A stretch of 64,000 nt of DNA, from the NCBI RefSeq assembly GCF_035918235.1, contig NZ_CP109486.1:558001-622000 (forward strand), read 5' to 3'. The translations under genes were made by a program, and so were the position numbers. This document shows, piece by piece, positions 8,302 through 17,273 of the stretch (positions within the stretch are counted from its first letter, which is position 1; every line of letters starts with the position of its first letter). The DNA comes from Streptomyces sp. NBC_01445 (GTDB lineage Bacteria > Actinomycetota > Actinomycetes > Streptomycetales > Streptomycetaceae). The notes under the pieces were generated by a model, which was given only the letters and a program-made list of their open reading frames with translations, ran no database searches and had not been told where the DNA came from.

Positions 8302-9204
8302 GTGGACGGGATAGCTTTTGTACCGCCGGAGGTTCGTAGCCGGCTTGTCGTGCGCTTCGGATCGGAAGTTTTGGGCTGGTGTGATCAACTGCCAGCTCTG
8401 GTAGATCAGCTGGCGGCTCGCTGGAACCTGACTGTGCTCGCGGGGGGCGGAGGCGGCACCTCACGGGTGTTCCGCTGCACACAGCAGGGTGACGGGGCAA
8501 CCGTGTGGCTGAAGCTCACCCCCGACCTCGAGATCGCCTCCGCGGAATCAGAGGCACTGCGCGCCTGGGCCGGCACGCCGTCGGTTGTCCAACTGCTGGC
8601 GGAGGATCCTGCTGTCGGGGCCCTGCTGTTGAAGGACGTGAAGCCGGGAGTCCCGGTGAGGCAGCTCAGCTGGAGTCTTCCGGAGGTCGCAGCCCTGCTG
8701 CGGGAACTGCGCATTCCTTCCCCTGCTCGCGGTCAAGGTTCTGTGCTGCAGCCGCTTGCGCACCGAGTGGACTTCCTCTTCGAGCTGACCGACCGCCGGC
8801 TGGCGGGTGCCGGTCTGAGCGAAGTGTTTGACCCGGCGGTGCTCAACCGGGCTCGCGCAGCCGCCCTGGATCTCGCCAGCGGCGGCACGGTGGGACTCGT
8901 GCACGGTGATCTTCATCCGGCCAACGTGCTGTCCGGGCCCGGGCAGAAGATGGTCGCGATCGATCCCCGGCCTGCGCTCGGTGACCCTGATTTCGACGCT
9001 GTGGACTGGGTGATGGCGGGAGTGGAGGAACTCGCCGAGCTGGAGCGGAGGGTCGAGGAATTGGCGGCGCTGGTTCCCGGCCAGTCTTCCGGTCGCGTAC
9101 TGGCCTGGTGCCGCGCTGTTGCTGTCATGGATGCGGCCTCCAGGCTCTGCGCGGGTCGGAACGACGCCGAGACCAAATTCCTCGTGGCGCTGGCTCGCGG
9201 CTGA
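8302..9204 (+). CDS. Aminoglycoside/hydroxyurea-type antibiotic phosphotransferase
   Basis: A 300-residue small-molecule kinase of the APH fold, closest in feel to the streptomycin 6-kinase/hydroxyurea kinase group. A nucleotide-loop-like GGGGGTSRVF lies near residue 52. The catalytic loop is VHGDLHPANVL near residues 197-207 and the metal-binding region is AIDPRPALGDPDFDAVDW near 218-235. It would transfer a phosphate from ATP to a hydroxyl of an antibiotic or metabolite. It starts at GTG 8302; no better upstream start is in frame. It is intact, unlike the APH fragment at 4981. The target is unknown. Confidence 0.85.
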   Translation: MDGIAFVPPEVRSRLVVRFGSEVLGWCDQLPALVDQLAARWNLTVLAGGGGGTSRVFRCTQQGDGATVWLKLTPDLEIASAESEALRAWAGTPSVVQLLAEDPAVGALLLKDVKPGVPVRQLSWSLPEVAALLRELRIPSPARGQGSVLQPLAHRVDFLFELTDRRLAGAGLSEVFDPAVLNRARAAALDLASGGTVGLVHGDLHPANVLSGPGQKMVAIDPRPALGDPDFDAVDWVMAGVEELAELERRVEELAALVPGQSSGRVLAWCRAVAVMDAASRLCAGRNDAETKFLVALARG

Positions 9205-9436
9205 GCGATGGGCGATTGAGTCAGGCAGCCGGGTTCGCGACCGCCCTCTCAATCGAACAACATCGTCAGTTTCCGCGACCGCTCCTCAATCTCAGAGCCT
9301 GTGAATGAACTGTTATGGCCGGGCGCTGACGGCTCCCGGGCGGTGCCATCACGTACCAGAGAGCGAACCTTTCGCGGCCCTCTGGCGTCCAAGGTCCGGC
9401 ATGCCGGAGGTGCCGGCGGCCGGGGGAGGTTGGTAC

Positions 9437-9925
9437 ATGGCGGGCAAGCGGACGGCCGATAGAACGGCGAGCGCGGGGGCGGCTGGATTGGCGAGCGTAC
9501 GGGCGGTGCTCGCGGCCACCCTGATTAGCCTGTCCGTGGCCTGCGCGGGGACGGGCACCACGCAAAGCGGGGCGGATGGTTCCTGCGCGGCCCTGCTCGT
9601 GTACCGGGGCCACACCTACCTGGGGCACGGGCTTTATCCCGATGACGAAGGCGACGGCGTCGGCGTCACGGCGGGCAGACGGCTCGGCACGGGCACCACA
9701 CCCGGGTGCGACGACACTCCGAACGATGAGGACCAGGAAGTGCCTTCGAGGCCGGTACCCGTGTACGCGATCGAAGGCGTGGACCCCGTCCACGCCGTAA
9801 CCGTGGACCATCCGGCCGGCGGCACTCTCTACATCGAGCGGAACTCGGAGAAGACCCTGCCGGAGCTGAGGAAACTGATCGAGGCGCGGGAGCTGGACCC
9901 GTCGCCGAAGGCGGCTACCAAGTGA
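9437..9925 (+). CDS. Small lipoprotein of unknown function (DUF6281-like)
   Basis: A 162-residue protein. The start at ATG 9437 is preceded by the ribosome-binding stretch GGGGGAGG. The N-terminus is a lipoprotein signal: basic residues, a hydrophobic VRAVLAATLISLSVACAGTG, and a lipobox Cys near residue 37. The mature part has SCAALLVYRGHTYLGHGLYP and a Cys in TTPGCDDTPND, a pattern I associate with the Streptomyces DUF6281 family, with limited certainty. It is acidic and soluble and is probably attached to the outer face of the membrane. No operon partner is evident. Confidence 0.7.
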   Translation: MAGKRTADRTASAGAAGLASVRAVLAATLISLSVACAGTGTTQSGADGSCAALLVYRGHTYLGHGLYPDDEGDGVGVTAGRRLGTGTTPGCDDTPNDEDQEVPSRPVPVYAIEGVDPVHAVTVDHPAGGTLYIERNSEKTLPELRKLIEARELDPSPKAATK

Positions 9926-10413
9926 CGCGCGCCCGCAGGGGCAGGTGGTGGCCTCCCATCGATGACTGTGTGCGCAGGGCGTGACCCGCGCGCCCCGGCC
10001 GAGGAGCTGATCGATACGGTCCACTGGGAATGAGATCGGCCAGGGGAACGCAAACGACGTGTCCGGCTCGTCCGTCCCCATGGTCACCAGAGCCGACCGA
10101 AGCCTCCTGTGTCCGGACCGGACGTTCAGCGTTCCTCGTTCGACCGCTTTCCCTTGCGACGCCCAATGACCGGAACTGCTCGGCAGCCGCAGGAGCCGTC
10201 TGTGGGGGGTTCGTTCACAGCTTCTCAGCTCAGGGGGGTGTGGAATCCGGAAACGGGGAGGTTATCCGGGACGGACGGCGCGGGCCGGGCAGGGACGGTG
10301 TCGGACTCCACGGAAGACCTCAGTAGCGCTCGATTCATCTCCGACGCTCTTCAGTGCCAGAGTGAAGACTTCGGTCTTGCGGCCTCGGAGGCGGGGCATG
10401 CAACTATCCGGCC
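9926..10413 (+). other. Gene-poor stretch
   Basis: Open frames here have no family signature and no ribosome-binding site. I see no gene, repeat or clear terminator. Confidence 0.5.
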
Positions 10414-10710
10414 GTGCTCGATCGTCCTTCGGGCATGCCACACCCGAACCCCGAACCGCCCTCAACTGCGCCTGCATGGCCGCACTGTGGCCACGGCACC
10501 ACTGCCGTGGACCCGCTCGGCTGCCGCGGCATCCATGTCCCTGATCACAACGCATGCCTCGCTCACCTGGCCGACACCGACCGCGACGCGTACATGGCTG
10601 GCCTGACCCCCGACACCGATATCGACCACCGCGGCACCCTCTTCACCGAACCCCTGCTCGGTGCCCTCCACGACCCAACCACCGGACACCCACGCCTCGG
10701 CGTCGAGGTT
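10414..10710 (+). pseudogene. N-terminal fragment of a pentapeptide-repeat protein
   Basis: From the GTG at 10414 the frame reads AWPHCGHGTTAVDPLGCRGI, then ACLAHLADTDRDAYMAGLTP, DIDHRGTLFTEPLL and DPTTGHPRLG. This is the conserved N-terminal domain that precedes the A(D/N)LXX repeats of Streptomyces pentapeptide-repeat proteins. The repeats themselves are missing; homology stops near 10710, where an unrelated fragment starts in another frame. The gene is therefore truncated and probably dead. Confidence 0.65.
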
Positions 10711-10717
10711 CGGGACT

Positions 10718-11011
10718 GTCCAAGACGCCCTTACAGGCATACAAATCCGCGTGCTCGCAAAGCGCTACAACCTCCGCTCCTGGGACGTCCGCTTCGCCTT
10801 GGAGATCCCACGCCTGACCACCACAGAGACGGGTCCGCTGACCCATCCCATCACAGGTGAACTCGCCGACCTGATCGAGAGCATGATTAGCAGAAGGCTC
10901 AACGGCAGGCAGATCTGGACCGAACTCCTGGACCACCACGACTACTTGGTCACCTACGACAGCATCCGCCACTACCTGAGATACACACGACCCCGAACGG
11001 CGTCACCACAA
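10718..11011 (+). pseudogene. Helix-turn-helix fragment, possibly IS21 IstA-like
   Basis: The frame reads RVLAKRYNLRSWDVRFALEI, a long helical linker, then RRLNGRQIWTELLDHHDYLV and YDSIRHYLRYTRP. The layout of two helix-turn-helix-like units ending in a YxSxRxYxR motif resembles the N-terminus of IS21-type transposases, but no DDE core follows. It begins at the break in the pentapeptide gene, so it may be what disrupted it. Assignment is weak. Confidence 0.35.
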
Positions 11012-11103
11012 GCAGCCTCTCTGACATCCAACCTAGTCGTCCCAGGTCAGCAGGCTGCACACCCGACAGTGCCGAGCCCCATGGGGGCCAGCCCTGTTGA
11101 CGG

Positions 11104-11997
11104 TCAGCTGGTCGCCGACCGTTCCGTGTCCGGGTCGGCTTCCTGGGTGGCGGCCCAGGTGGCGAGCAGGCACAGTCCCTCTTCGGAGGGTGAGCCAGGC
11201 TCGGTGGTGTAGATGGTGAGGGTGAGGCCGGGTGCGGCGGCCATCTCCAGGCCCTCGAATGCGAGGGAGAGGTCGCCGACGGCGTGGTGGTGGAAGTGCT
11301 TGGTGCCGGTGCCGTGGTGGCGGACGTTGTGCGCACCCCAACGGGTACGGAACTCGTCACTGCGGGTGCACAGCTCCCCGACCAGATCGTGCAGCTCCTT
11401 GTCGTGCGGATTGCGGCCGGCTTCCGCACGCACAATGGCGACGGTGATGTCGGCGAAGGCATCCCAGTCCGGGTAGAAGTGGCGGGCGGCGGGGTCGAGG
11501 AAGGTGAAGCGGGCCAGGTTCTGCTGGTTGCCTGGCGCGGTGTAGAGGTCGGTGTAGAAGGCGCGGAAGAGCTGGTTGGCGGCAAGGATGTCCATGCGCC
11601 CGTTGCGGACGAACGCCGGTCCGGCGGTGATCGCGTCCAGGGTCCATTGCAGGCTGCGGTGCGGGGTCCACTGCCGGGTGGCGGCACGGCGGCGGGGGCG
11701 GGTGAGGGCGTCGGAGCCGTCGGCGGCCTGGGCCAGGTGCAGCAGGTGGGCGCGTTCGGCGTCATCGAGCTGCAGGGCGCGGGCGAGGGCTTCGAGGACG
11801 GCCGGGGAGACTCCGGCGAGGTTGCCGCGCTCCAGTTTGGAGTAGTACTCGACGCTCATGTCGGCGAGGGCCGCGACCTCGCTGCGACGCAGGCCCGGCA
11901 CACGGCGGCGGGATCCGGTGGGTAGTCCGGCCTGGTCGGGGGTGATCTTTGCGCGCCGCGAGGTGAGGAACTCGCGGACCTCCTCACGGTTGTCCAT
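11104..11997 (-). CDS. XRE-type regulator with MmyB-like ligand-binding domain
   Basis: A 297-residue regulator. The N-terminal helix-turn-helix is LRRSEVAALADMSVEYYSKL (about residues 36-55), followed by VLEALARALQLDDAERAHL. From about residue 110 comes the MmyB-like PAS/ligand domain: GRMDILAANQLFRAFYTDLY, then FLDPAARHFYPDWDAFA and a basic, His-rich loop before the final strand segment. MmyB-type proteins activate antibiotic genes or sense fatty-acid-like ligands and often flank one oxidoreductase operon, as here. It is divergent from the alcohol dehydrogenase at 12219, and a perfect palindrome lies between them. Confidence 0.9.
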   Translation of the reverse strand: MDNREEVREFLTSRRAKITPDQAGLPTGSRRRVPGLRRSEVAALADMSVEYYSKLERGNLAGVSPAVLEALARALQLDDAERAHLLHLAQAADGSDALTRPRRRAATRQWTPHRSLQWTLDAITAGPAFVRNGRMDILAANQLFRAFYTDLYTAPGNQQNLARFTFLDPAARHFYPDWDAFADITVAIVRAEAGRNPHDKELHDLVGELCTRSDEFRTRWGAHNVRHHGTGTKHFHHHAVGDLSLAFEGLEMAAAPGLTLTIYTTEPGSPSEEGLCLLATWAATQEADPDTERSATS

Positions 11998-12033
11998 GCC
12001 TTCGACGGTACGTCCGGCACGCGGCCATAGGGA

Positions 12034-12048
12034 TGTACTGCTGGTACA
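12034..12048. promoter_or_regulatory. Candidate operator for the MmyB-like regulator
   Basis: TGTAC-TGCTG-GTACA is a perfect inverted repeat with a 5-base spacer. It lies 37 bp upstream of the regulator start (11997) and 171 bp upstream of the alcohol dehydrogenase start, in the only divergent promoter region of this cluster. Confidence 0.5.
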
Positions 12049-12218
12049 CCCCTTATCAGTGTCTCGCTACGCGTGTGAAGAGGTCGTTTCCTGGAAGGCG
12101 TGGTGCTTCTCCTTCCGGCCACGAAGGCAGAAGGCGGAGCCCCGCACCCGGCCCGGGCGGTCCGCCGTCCGAGGCTCCGGGTTCCGCACCCTGTACCCGG
12201 TACGCAAAGGAACCTCTC

Positions 12219-13235
12219 ATGCGCGGCGCAGTGATCCACGCCCCCGGCGACATCCGCTTCGAGACTCTGGATGACCCGAAGATCGAATACCCGACCGACG
12301 CGATCATCCGCACGGCCGTGACCTGTGTGTGCGGGTCGGACCTGTGGCCCTACCGCGGTGCGGAGCCGACCGAGCACGCCCATCCGATGGGCCACGAGTA
12401 CGTCGGCTTCGTGGAAGTGGTCGGGTCCGAGGTCACCTCGGTCAAGCCCGGCCAGTTCGTCATCGGCTCGTTCGCAACCTCGGACAACGTCTGCGCGAAC
12501 TGCCGCAACGGGTTCCAGTCGAGCTGTCTGAACGTCGAGTTCATGTCCACCTGCCAGGCCGAGTACGTGCGCATCCCGAACGCGCAGGGCACCCTCGTCG
12601 CCACCGACGGCGTGCCGGAGGAACGGCTCTGGCCCGGTTTGCTGGCCGTCTCGGACGTGATGGGCACCGGCTGGTGGGCCGCGGAGGCCGCCGAGGTCAA
12701 GCCCGGCTCGACCGCCGTCGTTGTCGGAGACGGTGCGGTCGGCCTGTGCGCGGTGATCGCCGCCAAGGAACTCGGCGCGGAGCGGATCATCGCCATGTCC
12801 CGCCACGAGAGCCGGCAGAGGCTCGCTCGCGAGTTCGGCGCGACCGACATCGTCGCCGAGCGCGGCGAGGACGGTGTCGCCCGGATCAAGGAGATGACCG
12901 GCGGGATCGGCGCGGACAGTGTCCTGGAGTGCGTGGGCACCGCCCAGGCCATGAGCCAGTCCCTGCACTCCGCCCGCCCCGGGGGGAGCGTCGGCTTCGT
13001 CGGCGTCCCGCACGAGGTCGCCGTCGACGGCCAGGAACTGTTCTTCTCCCACGTCGGCCTGCGCGGCGGCCCCGCCCCTGTACGCCGCTACCTGCCCGAC
13101 CTCATCGGCCGCGTCCTGACCGGCGCGATCGACCCGGGCAAGGTCTTCGACCTCACCCTCCCCCTCGACCAGGTCGCCGAAGGCTACAAGGCCATGGACG
13201 AACGCCGCGCCATCAAGACCCTCCTCACTCCCTGA
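12219..13235 (+). CDS. Zinc-dependent alcohol dehydrogenase family protein
   Basis: A 338-residue medium-chain dehydrogenase/reductase. The N-terminal catalytic domain has VCGSDLWPYRG, the GHE motif in HPMGHEYVGFVEVVG and a Cys cluster (CANCRNGFQSSC) that matches the structural zinc loop. The Rossmann motif is VVVGDGAVGLCAVIAA with GAERIIAMSRHESR after it. The start at ATG 12219 (MRGAVIHAPGD) is the usual family N-terminus; the longer upstream frame is not coding-like. It is first gene of the operon that runs to 17142 and is probably controlled by the divergent MmyB-like regulator. It should oxidise an alcohol or reduce an aldehyde using NAD(P). Confidence 0.9.
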   Translation: MRGAVIHAPGDIRFETLDDPKIEYPTDAIIRTAVTCVCGSDLWPYRGAEPTEHAHPMGHEYVGFVEVVGSEVTSVKPGQFVIGSFATSDNVCANCRNGFQSSCLNVEFMSTCQAEYVRIPNAQGTLVATDGVPEERLWPGLLAVSDVMGTGWWAAEAAEVKPGSTAVVVGDGAVGLCAVIAAKELGAERIIAMSRHESRQRLAREFGATDIVAERGEDGVARIKEMTGGIGADSVLECVGTAQAMSQSLHSARPGGSVGFVGVPHEVAVDGQELFFSHVGLRGGPAPVRRYLPDLIGRVLTGAIDPGKVFDLTLPLDQVAEGYKAMDERRAIKTLLTP

Positions 13236-13265
13236 CCGGCCCCGTCAACCGCACGAGGAGCAGCC

Positions 13266-13676
13266 GTGCAGATCACCCGCAGCTCGATCGAGACCGCCAA
13301 GGGTCCGGCGGACTGGTTCACCGGCGGCGTCTACATCGACGCCGTCGCCGCAGCCCCCGCCCCGTCCCGGGTGACCGCCAACCTGGTGCACTTCATGCCC
13401 GGCGCCCGCACCCACTGGCGCCGCCACCCGCTGGGCCAGACCGTCTTCGTCACCGAAGGGATCGGACTGTGCCAGCGCCGGGGCGGACCGGTGGAAGTCA
13501 TCCGGCCCGGCGACCGCGTCCTGTTCGAGGCCGATGAGGAGCACTGGCACGGTGCCGCACCGAACCGGCTGATGGTCCACCTGGCCATCAACGAGGGCGA
13601 CGACGATCACGACGTCGTGCACTGGCTGAACCCCGTCACCGACGAGGAGTACGCCACCGCCCCGGCCACCGGCTGA
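13266..13676 (+). CDS. Cupin-domain protein
   Basis: A 136-residue single-domain cupin, starting at GTG 13266. Motif 1 is PGARTHWRRHPLGQTVFVTE (two His and a Gln as likely metal ligands) and motif 2 is PGDRVLFEADEEHWHGA. The N-terminus (SSIETAKGPADWFTGGVYID) matches cupins related to the manganese mandelonitrile lyase-like group that often accompany quinone or aldehyde oxidoreductases. It lies 30 bp after the alcohol dehydrogenase in the same operon. The reaction is not known. Confidence 0.85.
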   Translation: MQITRSSIETAKGPADWFTGGVYIDAVAAAPAPSRVTANLVHFMPGARTHWRRHPLGQTVFVTEGIGLCQRRGGPVEVIRPGDRVLFEADEEHWHGAAPNRLMVHLAINEGDDDHDVVHWLNPVTDEEYATAPATG

Positions 13677-13802
13677 CCCTGACCCTCGCCCTGTCCCGGC
13701 CTACGTCGCCGCGGACTACCAGACCAGGACGAGCCGCACCTGAACCACCACCTTCCTCGGGCGGCGCTGATGCCGCCCGCCCACACACCACGAGGAGAAA
13801 CC

Positions 13803-14486
13803 GTGACCACCTTCGCCCTCGTCGGCGCCGGCCCCGGCCTGGGGCTGGCTGCCGCCCGCCGCTTCGGGAAAGCGGGCCACCGCGTCGCCCTCCTCTCGCG
13901 CAGCGTCGAGCACCGGGACAACCTGGCAGCCGAGCTGGCGAGGGAGGACATCCACGCCCGTGGCTTCACGGCCGACGTCCTCGATCCCGCCTCCCTCACC
14001 GCAGCCCTGCAAGAGGCCGCGGACACGCTAGGGCCCGTCGAGATCCTGCAGTTCAGCCCGGTGCCCCGCGGCGACTTCATGAAGCCGGTCCTGGACACCA
14101 CCGCGGCCGACCTGGACGACCCGCTGGCGTTCTCCGTCAAGGGGCCGCTCACCTGCGTGAACACCGTTCTGCCCGGGATGCGGGAGCTGGGCCGGGGCAC
14201 GTTGCTGTTCGTCAACGGCGGCAGCGCGGTACGCCCGAAGGCCAGCGTGGCCGGGACCTCGATCGCGTTCGCCGCAGAGAGCGCCTACGCGGCGATGCTC
14301 CACACTGCGCTCGCCGACGAGAACATCCACGCAGCCCAGCTCATCGTGCCCGGGGCGATCAGCCCCGACTCCGAGTACTCCAGCCCCGAGGCGCTGGCCG
14401 AGCTGCTGTACGGCCTGCACACCGACCGCAAGGGTTTTCGCCACTACGCCGAGCCCATGCCCGACCCGCCGGACTGCACCCCATGA
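13803..14486 (+). CDS. Atypical short-chain dehydrogenase-like protein
   Basis: A 227-residue protein with an SDR Rossmann start (FALVGAGPGLGLAAARRFG) and a central LFVNGGSAVRPKASVAG segment. The catalytic YxxxK is not present: the equivalent region reads AAESAYAAMLHTALADENIH, with no Lys four residues after the Tyr. It may therefore be a degenerate SDR or use another mechanism. The GTG start at 13803 follows CGAGGAGAAA. The C-terminus (FRHYAEPMPDPPDCTP) is short for an SDR. It is third in the redox operon and overlaps the next gene by 4 bp. Confidence 0.8.
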   Translation: MTTFALVGAGPGLGLAAARRFGKAGHRVALLSRSVEHRDNLAAELAREDIHARGFTADVLDPASLTAALQEAADTLGPVEILQFSPVPRGDFMKPVLDTTAADLDDPLAFSVKGPLTCVNTVLPGMRELGRGTLLFVNGGSAVRPKASVAGTSIAFAAESAYAAMLHTALADENIHAAQLIVPGAISPDSEYSSPEALAELLYGLHTDRKGFRHYAEPMPDPPDCTP

Positions 14487-15028
14487 CCTTCACCCTGCGC
14501 CGGGCCCTGACCGCCACCGCCACCACCGGTCTACTGCTGGTGGCCGCGACTGCCTGCTCCGACGATTCACCCGCCGAGCAGGCACCCTCCACCGCCTCCC
14601 CCTCGTCCTCCGCCGCGGCGTCCGGGCAGCCGCCGGCCTCGGCTTCGGCGAGCCCGTCCGGATCAGACAGGAGCACTCCGATGGACATCCGCGTCACCAT
14701 CGACGGGCAGCCCGAGGATGCGACCTTGAACGACAGCCCCGCCGCCCGGGACCTTGCCTCCCTGCTTCCGCTCACGCTGGAACTGGAGGACTTCCACGGA
14801 ACCGAGCGGATCGCCGACCCGCCGAGGAAGCTGACCACCGAGGACGCCCCCGAACCGCAAGCGCCGAAGACCGGGGACCTCACCTACTACGCCCCGTGGG
14901 GCAACCTCGCCATCTTCTGCAAGGACGGCCCCTCCGCCTCCGAAGATCTGCTGGTCCTCGGCCACATCGACGCCGACGCCGACCTGCTGTCCGGAGCCGA
15001 CCGGATCACCATCGAGGCCGCCTCCTGA
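14483..15028 (+). CDS. Lipoprotein with cyclophilin-like fold
   Basis: A 181-residue protein. A lipoprotein signal (LTATATTGLLLVAATACSDD) ends at a Cys near residue 28, followed by a Ser/Ala/Pro-rich linker to about residue 65. The mature domain (MDIRVTIDGQPEDATLNDS, LASLLPLTLELEDFHGTE, YYAPWGNLAIFCKDG, LVLGHID) matches the short cyclophilin-like beta-barrel family that sits beside SDR and MFS genes in many Streptomyces. The start overlaps the stop of the SDR-like gene (ATGA), so the two are probably translationally coupled. It acts outside the membrane; function is unknown. Confidence 0.82.
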   Translation: MTFTLRRALTATATTGLLLVAATACSDDSPAEQAPSTASPSSSAAASGQPPASASASPSGSDRSTPMDIRVTIDGQPEDATLNDSPAARDLASLLPLTLELEDFHGTERIADPPRKLTTEDAPEPQAPKTGDLTYYAPWGNLAIFCKDGPSASEDLLVLGHIDADADLLSGADRITIEAAS

Positions 15029-15077
15029 CCTCGCCCACCCCACCTCCTCACCTCCTCGTACGGGAAGAAGTTTTCGC

Positions 15078-16337
15078 ATGTCCTCCGCCACCGGGTCCGC
15101 CCGCGGCAAGCTGCCCTTCGTCGTCTGGGTGCTAGCCGCCGGCACGTTCCTGATGGGCACCACCGAGTTCGTCATCGCCGGACTGCTGCCCGAGATGGCC
15201 GCCGACCTGAACGTGAGCGTGTCCCACGCCGGTCTCCTGATCACCGCGTTCGCCGTCGGGATGATCGTCGGCGGGCCCACGATGGCCATGGCCACCCTGC
15301 GCCTGCCACAGCGCCACACCCTCATCGGCGCACTCGCCGTCTTCGCCCTCGGGCACGCCGTTGCCGCGCTCAGCACCTCCTTCAACGTCGTACTGACCGC
15401 CCGGGTGGTGACCGCCCTGGCCACCGGAGCGTTCTGGGCCGTCGGCTTCGTGATCGCCACCACCGCCGCCGAGCCCGCGAGCGCAACGCGGGCGGTAGGC
15501 GTCATGATGGGCGGCCTCACGCTGGCCAACGTCGTCGGCGTGCCGATCGGCTCGTTCGTCGGCCACTACACCGGCTGGCGCGGCCCGTTCTGGGCACTGG
15601 CCGTCCTCGCCGCGCTGGCCGCCGCGTTCGTCGGCCGGTTCATCCCCCGAACGGAGCAGCGGGCCGAGGTGTCGGTGCGCGCCGAGGTACGGGCCCTCAA
15701 GCAGGGCCGACTGTGGCTGGCGCTCGGCGCCGCGGTGCTGATCATGGGCGGGGTCCTGGCGACGTACACCTACGTCACGCCGCTGCTGACCGACCGGGCG
15801 GGCATCCCGGCCGGTGCCGTGCCGCTGGTGCTGATCGCCTTCGGTATCGGTGCGCTGGGCGGCACCGCGATCGGCGGCCGTCTCGGGGACCGCCGCCCGA
15901 TGGTCACGACGATCACCGCGTCGGCGGCCACCTCCCTCATCCTGCTGGCCCTGATCCCGGCCTCCAACAGTCCAGTGGCCGCCGTGGTCCTGGTCTTCGG
16001 CATGGCCCTGGCCGGGTTCACTGTCAACCCGGTCGTCACCTCCCTCGCCGTCCGCTTCGCCGGCGACGCTCCCACCCTGACCTCGGCGCTGACCACCTCC
16101 GGCTACAACACCGGCATCGCCGCAGGCTCGCTCGTCGCGGGCCGGGCCCTGGACTCCTCGCTCGGGCTGACCGGTCCGGCCCTGGTCGGCGCGGTCTTCG
16201 CCGCGCTCACCCTGCTGCCGCTGATCGCCCTCGCGCTGCGCGGCACCCCCGGCCCCTCGCGGATCCTCGCCCGCCACACCACCGACACCGACGAACCGCA
16301 GCAGGCAGCCGACGCCACCGTCACGAGCGCACGCTGA
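15078..16337 (+). CDS. MFS transporter, drug/sugar efflux (DHA1) type
   Basis: A 419-residue transporter with 12 hydrophobic segments. TM1 carries the DHA1-12-type signature FLMGTTEFVIAGLLPEMAAD, common to chloramphenicol, purine-nucleoside and arabinose exporters. Motif C-like glycines occur in GLTLANVVGVPIGSFVG. The C-terminal tail is polar. It follows the lipoprotein by 49 bp in the same operon and probably exports the product or toxic substrate handled by the dehydrogenases. The substrate is not predictable. Confidence 0.88.
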   Translation: MSSATGSARGKLPFVVWVLAAGTFLMGTTEFVIAGLLPEMAADLNVSVSHAGLLITAFAVGMIVGGPTMAMATLRLPQRHTLIGALAVFALGHAVAALSTSFNVVLTARVVTALATGAFWAVGFVIATTAAEPASATRAVGVMMGGLTLANVVGVPIGSFVGHYTGWRGPFWALAVLAALAAAFVGRFIPRTEQRAEVSVRAEVRALKQGRLWLALGAAVLIMGGVLATYTYVTPLLTDRAGIPAGAVPLVLIAFGIGALGGTAIGGRLGDRRPMVTTITASAATSLILLALIPASNSPVAAVVLVFGMALAGFTVNPVVTSLAVRFAGDAPTLTSALTTSGYNTGIAAGSLVAGRALDSSLGLTGPALVGAVFAALTLLPLIALALRGTPGPSRILARHTTDTDEPQQAADATVTSAR

Positions 16338-16374
16338 ACTCCACCTCCGTACAACTTCGTTGGGAGCTACCGTC

Positions 16375-17142
16375 ATGAACCCCGCTTACGACTTCAGCGG
16401 CCAGGTCGCCTTCGTCACCGGCGCGTCCTCCGGCATGGGCCTGGCCACCGCCCGCGCCTTCGCCGCCTCGGGGGCCGCCGTCGCCCTCGCCGACATCAAC
16501 GAGGACGCCGTCAACGCCGCCGCCAAGCAGCTCGCCGACGACGGCCACCAGGTCCTCGCTCTGGTCTGTGACGTCACCGACGAGGACCAGGTCGCCGCCG
16601 CCGTCGACCGCACCGTCGAAGCGTTCGGGCGGCTCGACATGGCCTACAACAACGCCGGGATCATGCCCCCGCCCACCGACGCCGCCGACGAGAGCGCCGA
16701 GCAGTTCGACCGCGTCCAGGGCATCAACCTGCGCGGCATCTGGGCAAGCGTGAAGCACGAACTGCGCCACATGCGGGAGCAGGGCAGCGGCGCGATCGTC
16801 AACTGCTCCTCGCTCGGTGGTCTGGTCGGCAACCCCGGCCGCGCCGCCTACCACGCCACCAAACACGGCGTGATCGGCCTGACCAAGAGCGCCGCCCTCG
16901 AGTACGGCTCCCGCGGTGTCCGGATCAACGCCGTGTGTCCCGGCACGATCAGCACGCCGATGGTCGACGCCATGGTCGAGGGCGGAGAACTCGACCGCAG
17001 CCAGGCCGAAGCGGGCCAGGCCATCGACCGGCTCGGCACCGCCGAGGAGATCGCCCAGGCCGTCCTGTGGCTGTGCAGCGACGGCGCCAGCTACGTCACC
17101 GGCATCGCCCTCCCGGTCGACGGCGGCTACACCGCCCAGTAA
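16375..17142 (+). CDS. Short-chain dehydrogenase/reductase
   Basis: A 255-residue classical SDR. Cofactor motif TGASSGMGLATA near residue 13, NNAG near 90, catalytic Ser in NCSSLGGLVG, YHATK near 158-162 and PGTISTPM. The C-terminus is the usual YVTGIALPVDGGYTAQ. The ATG at 16375 is chosen over the TTG 15 bp upstream because GGGAGC sits before it. It is last gene of the operon starting at 12219; nothing follows in the same direction until the broken gene at 17747. Confidence 0.9.
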   Translation: MNPAYDFSGQVAFVTGASSGMGLATARAFAASGAAVALADINEDAVNAAAKQLADDGHQVLALVCDVTDEDQVAAAVDRTVEAFGRLDMAYNNAGIMPPPTDAADESAEQFDRVQGINLRGIWASVKHELRHMREQGSGAIVNCSSLGGLVGNPGRAAYHATKHGVIGLTKSAALEYGSRGVRINAVCPGTISTPMVDAMVEGGELDRSQAEAGQAIDRLGTAEEIAQAVLWLCSDGASYVTGIALPVDGGYTAQ

Positions 17143-17273
17143 TCGCCCACCCCCGGGGCGGGTCCGTCACGACGACGCCCGGACCCCGCTCTCGGTCAGC
17201 AGTTCTTAAGGGCTAAAGGGCTGTCCCGCAATGATCACTGGGACGTGTGCGGAGTCTGGTGGATACGACGACC

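Noticed and set aside
17200..17273. Possible IS end (GGGCTGTCCCGCAATGATCA)
   Set aside because: A matching second end or transposase could not be found in the window.
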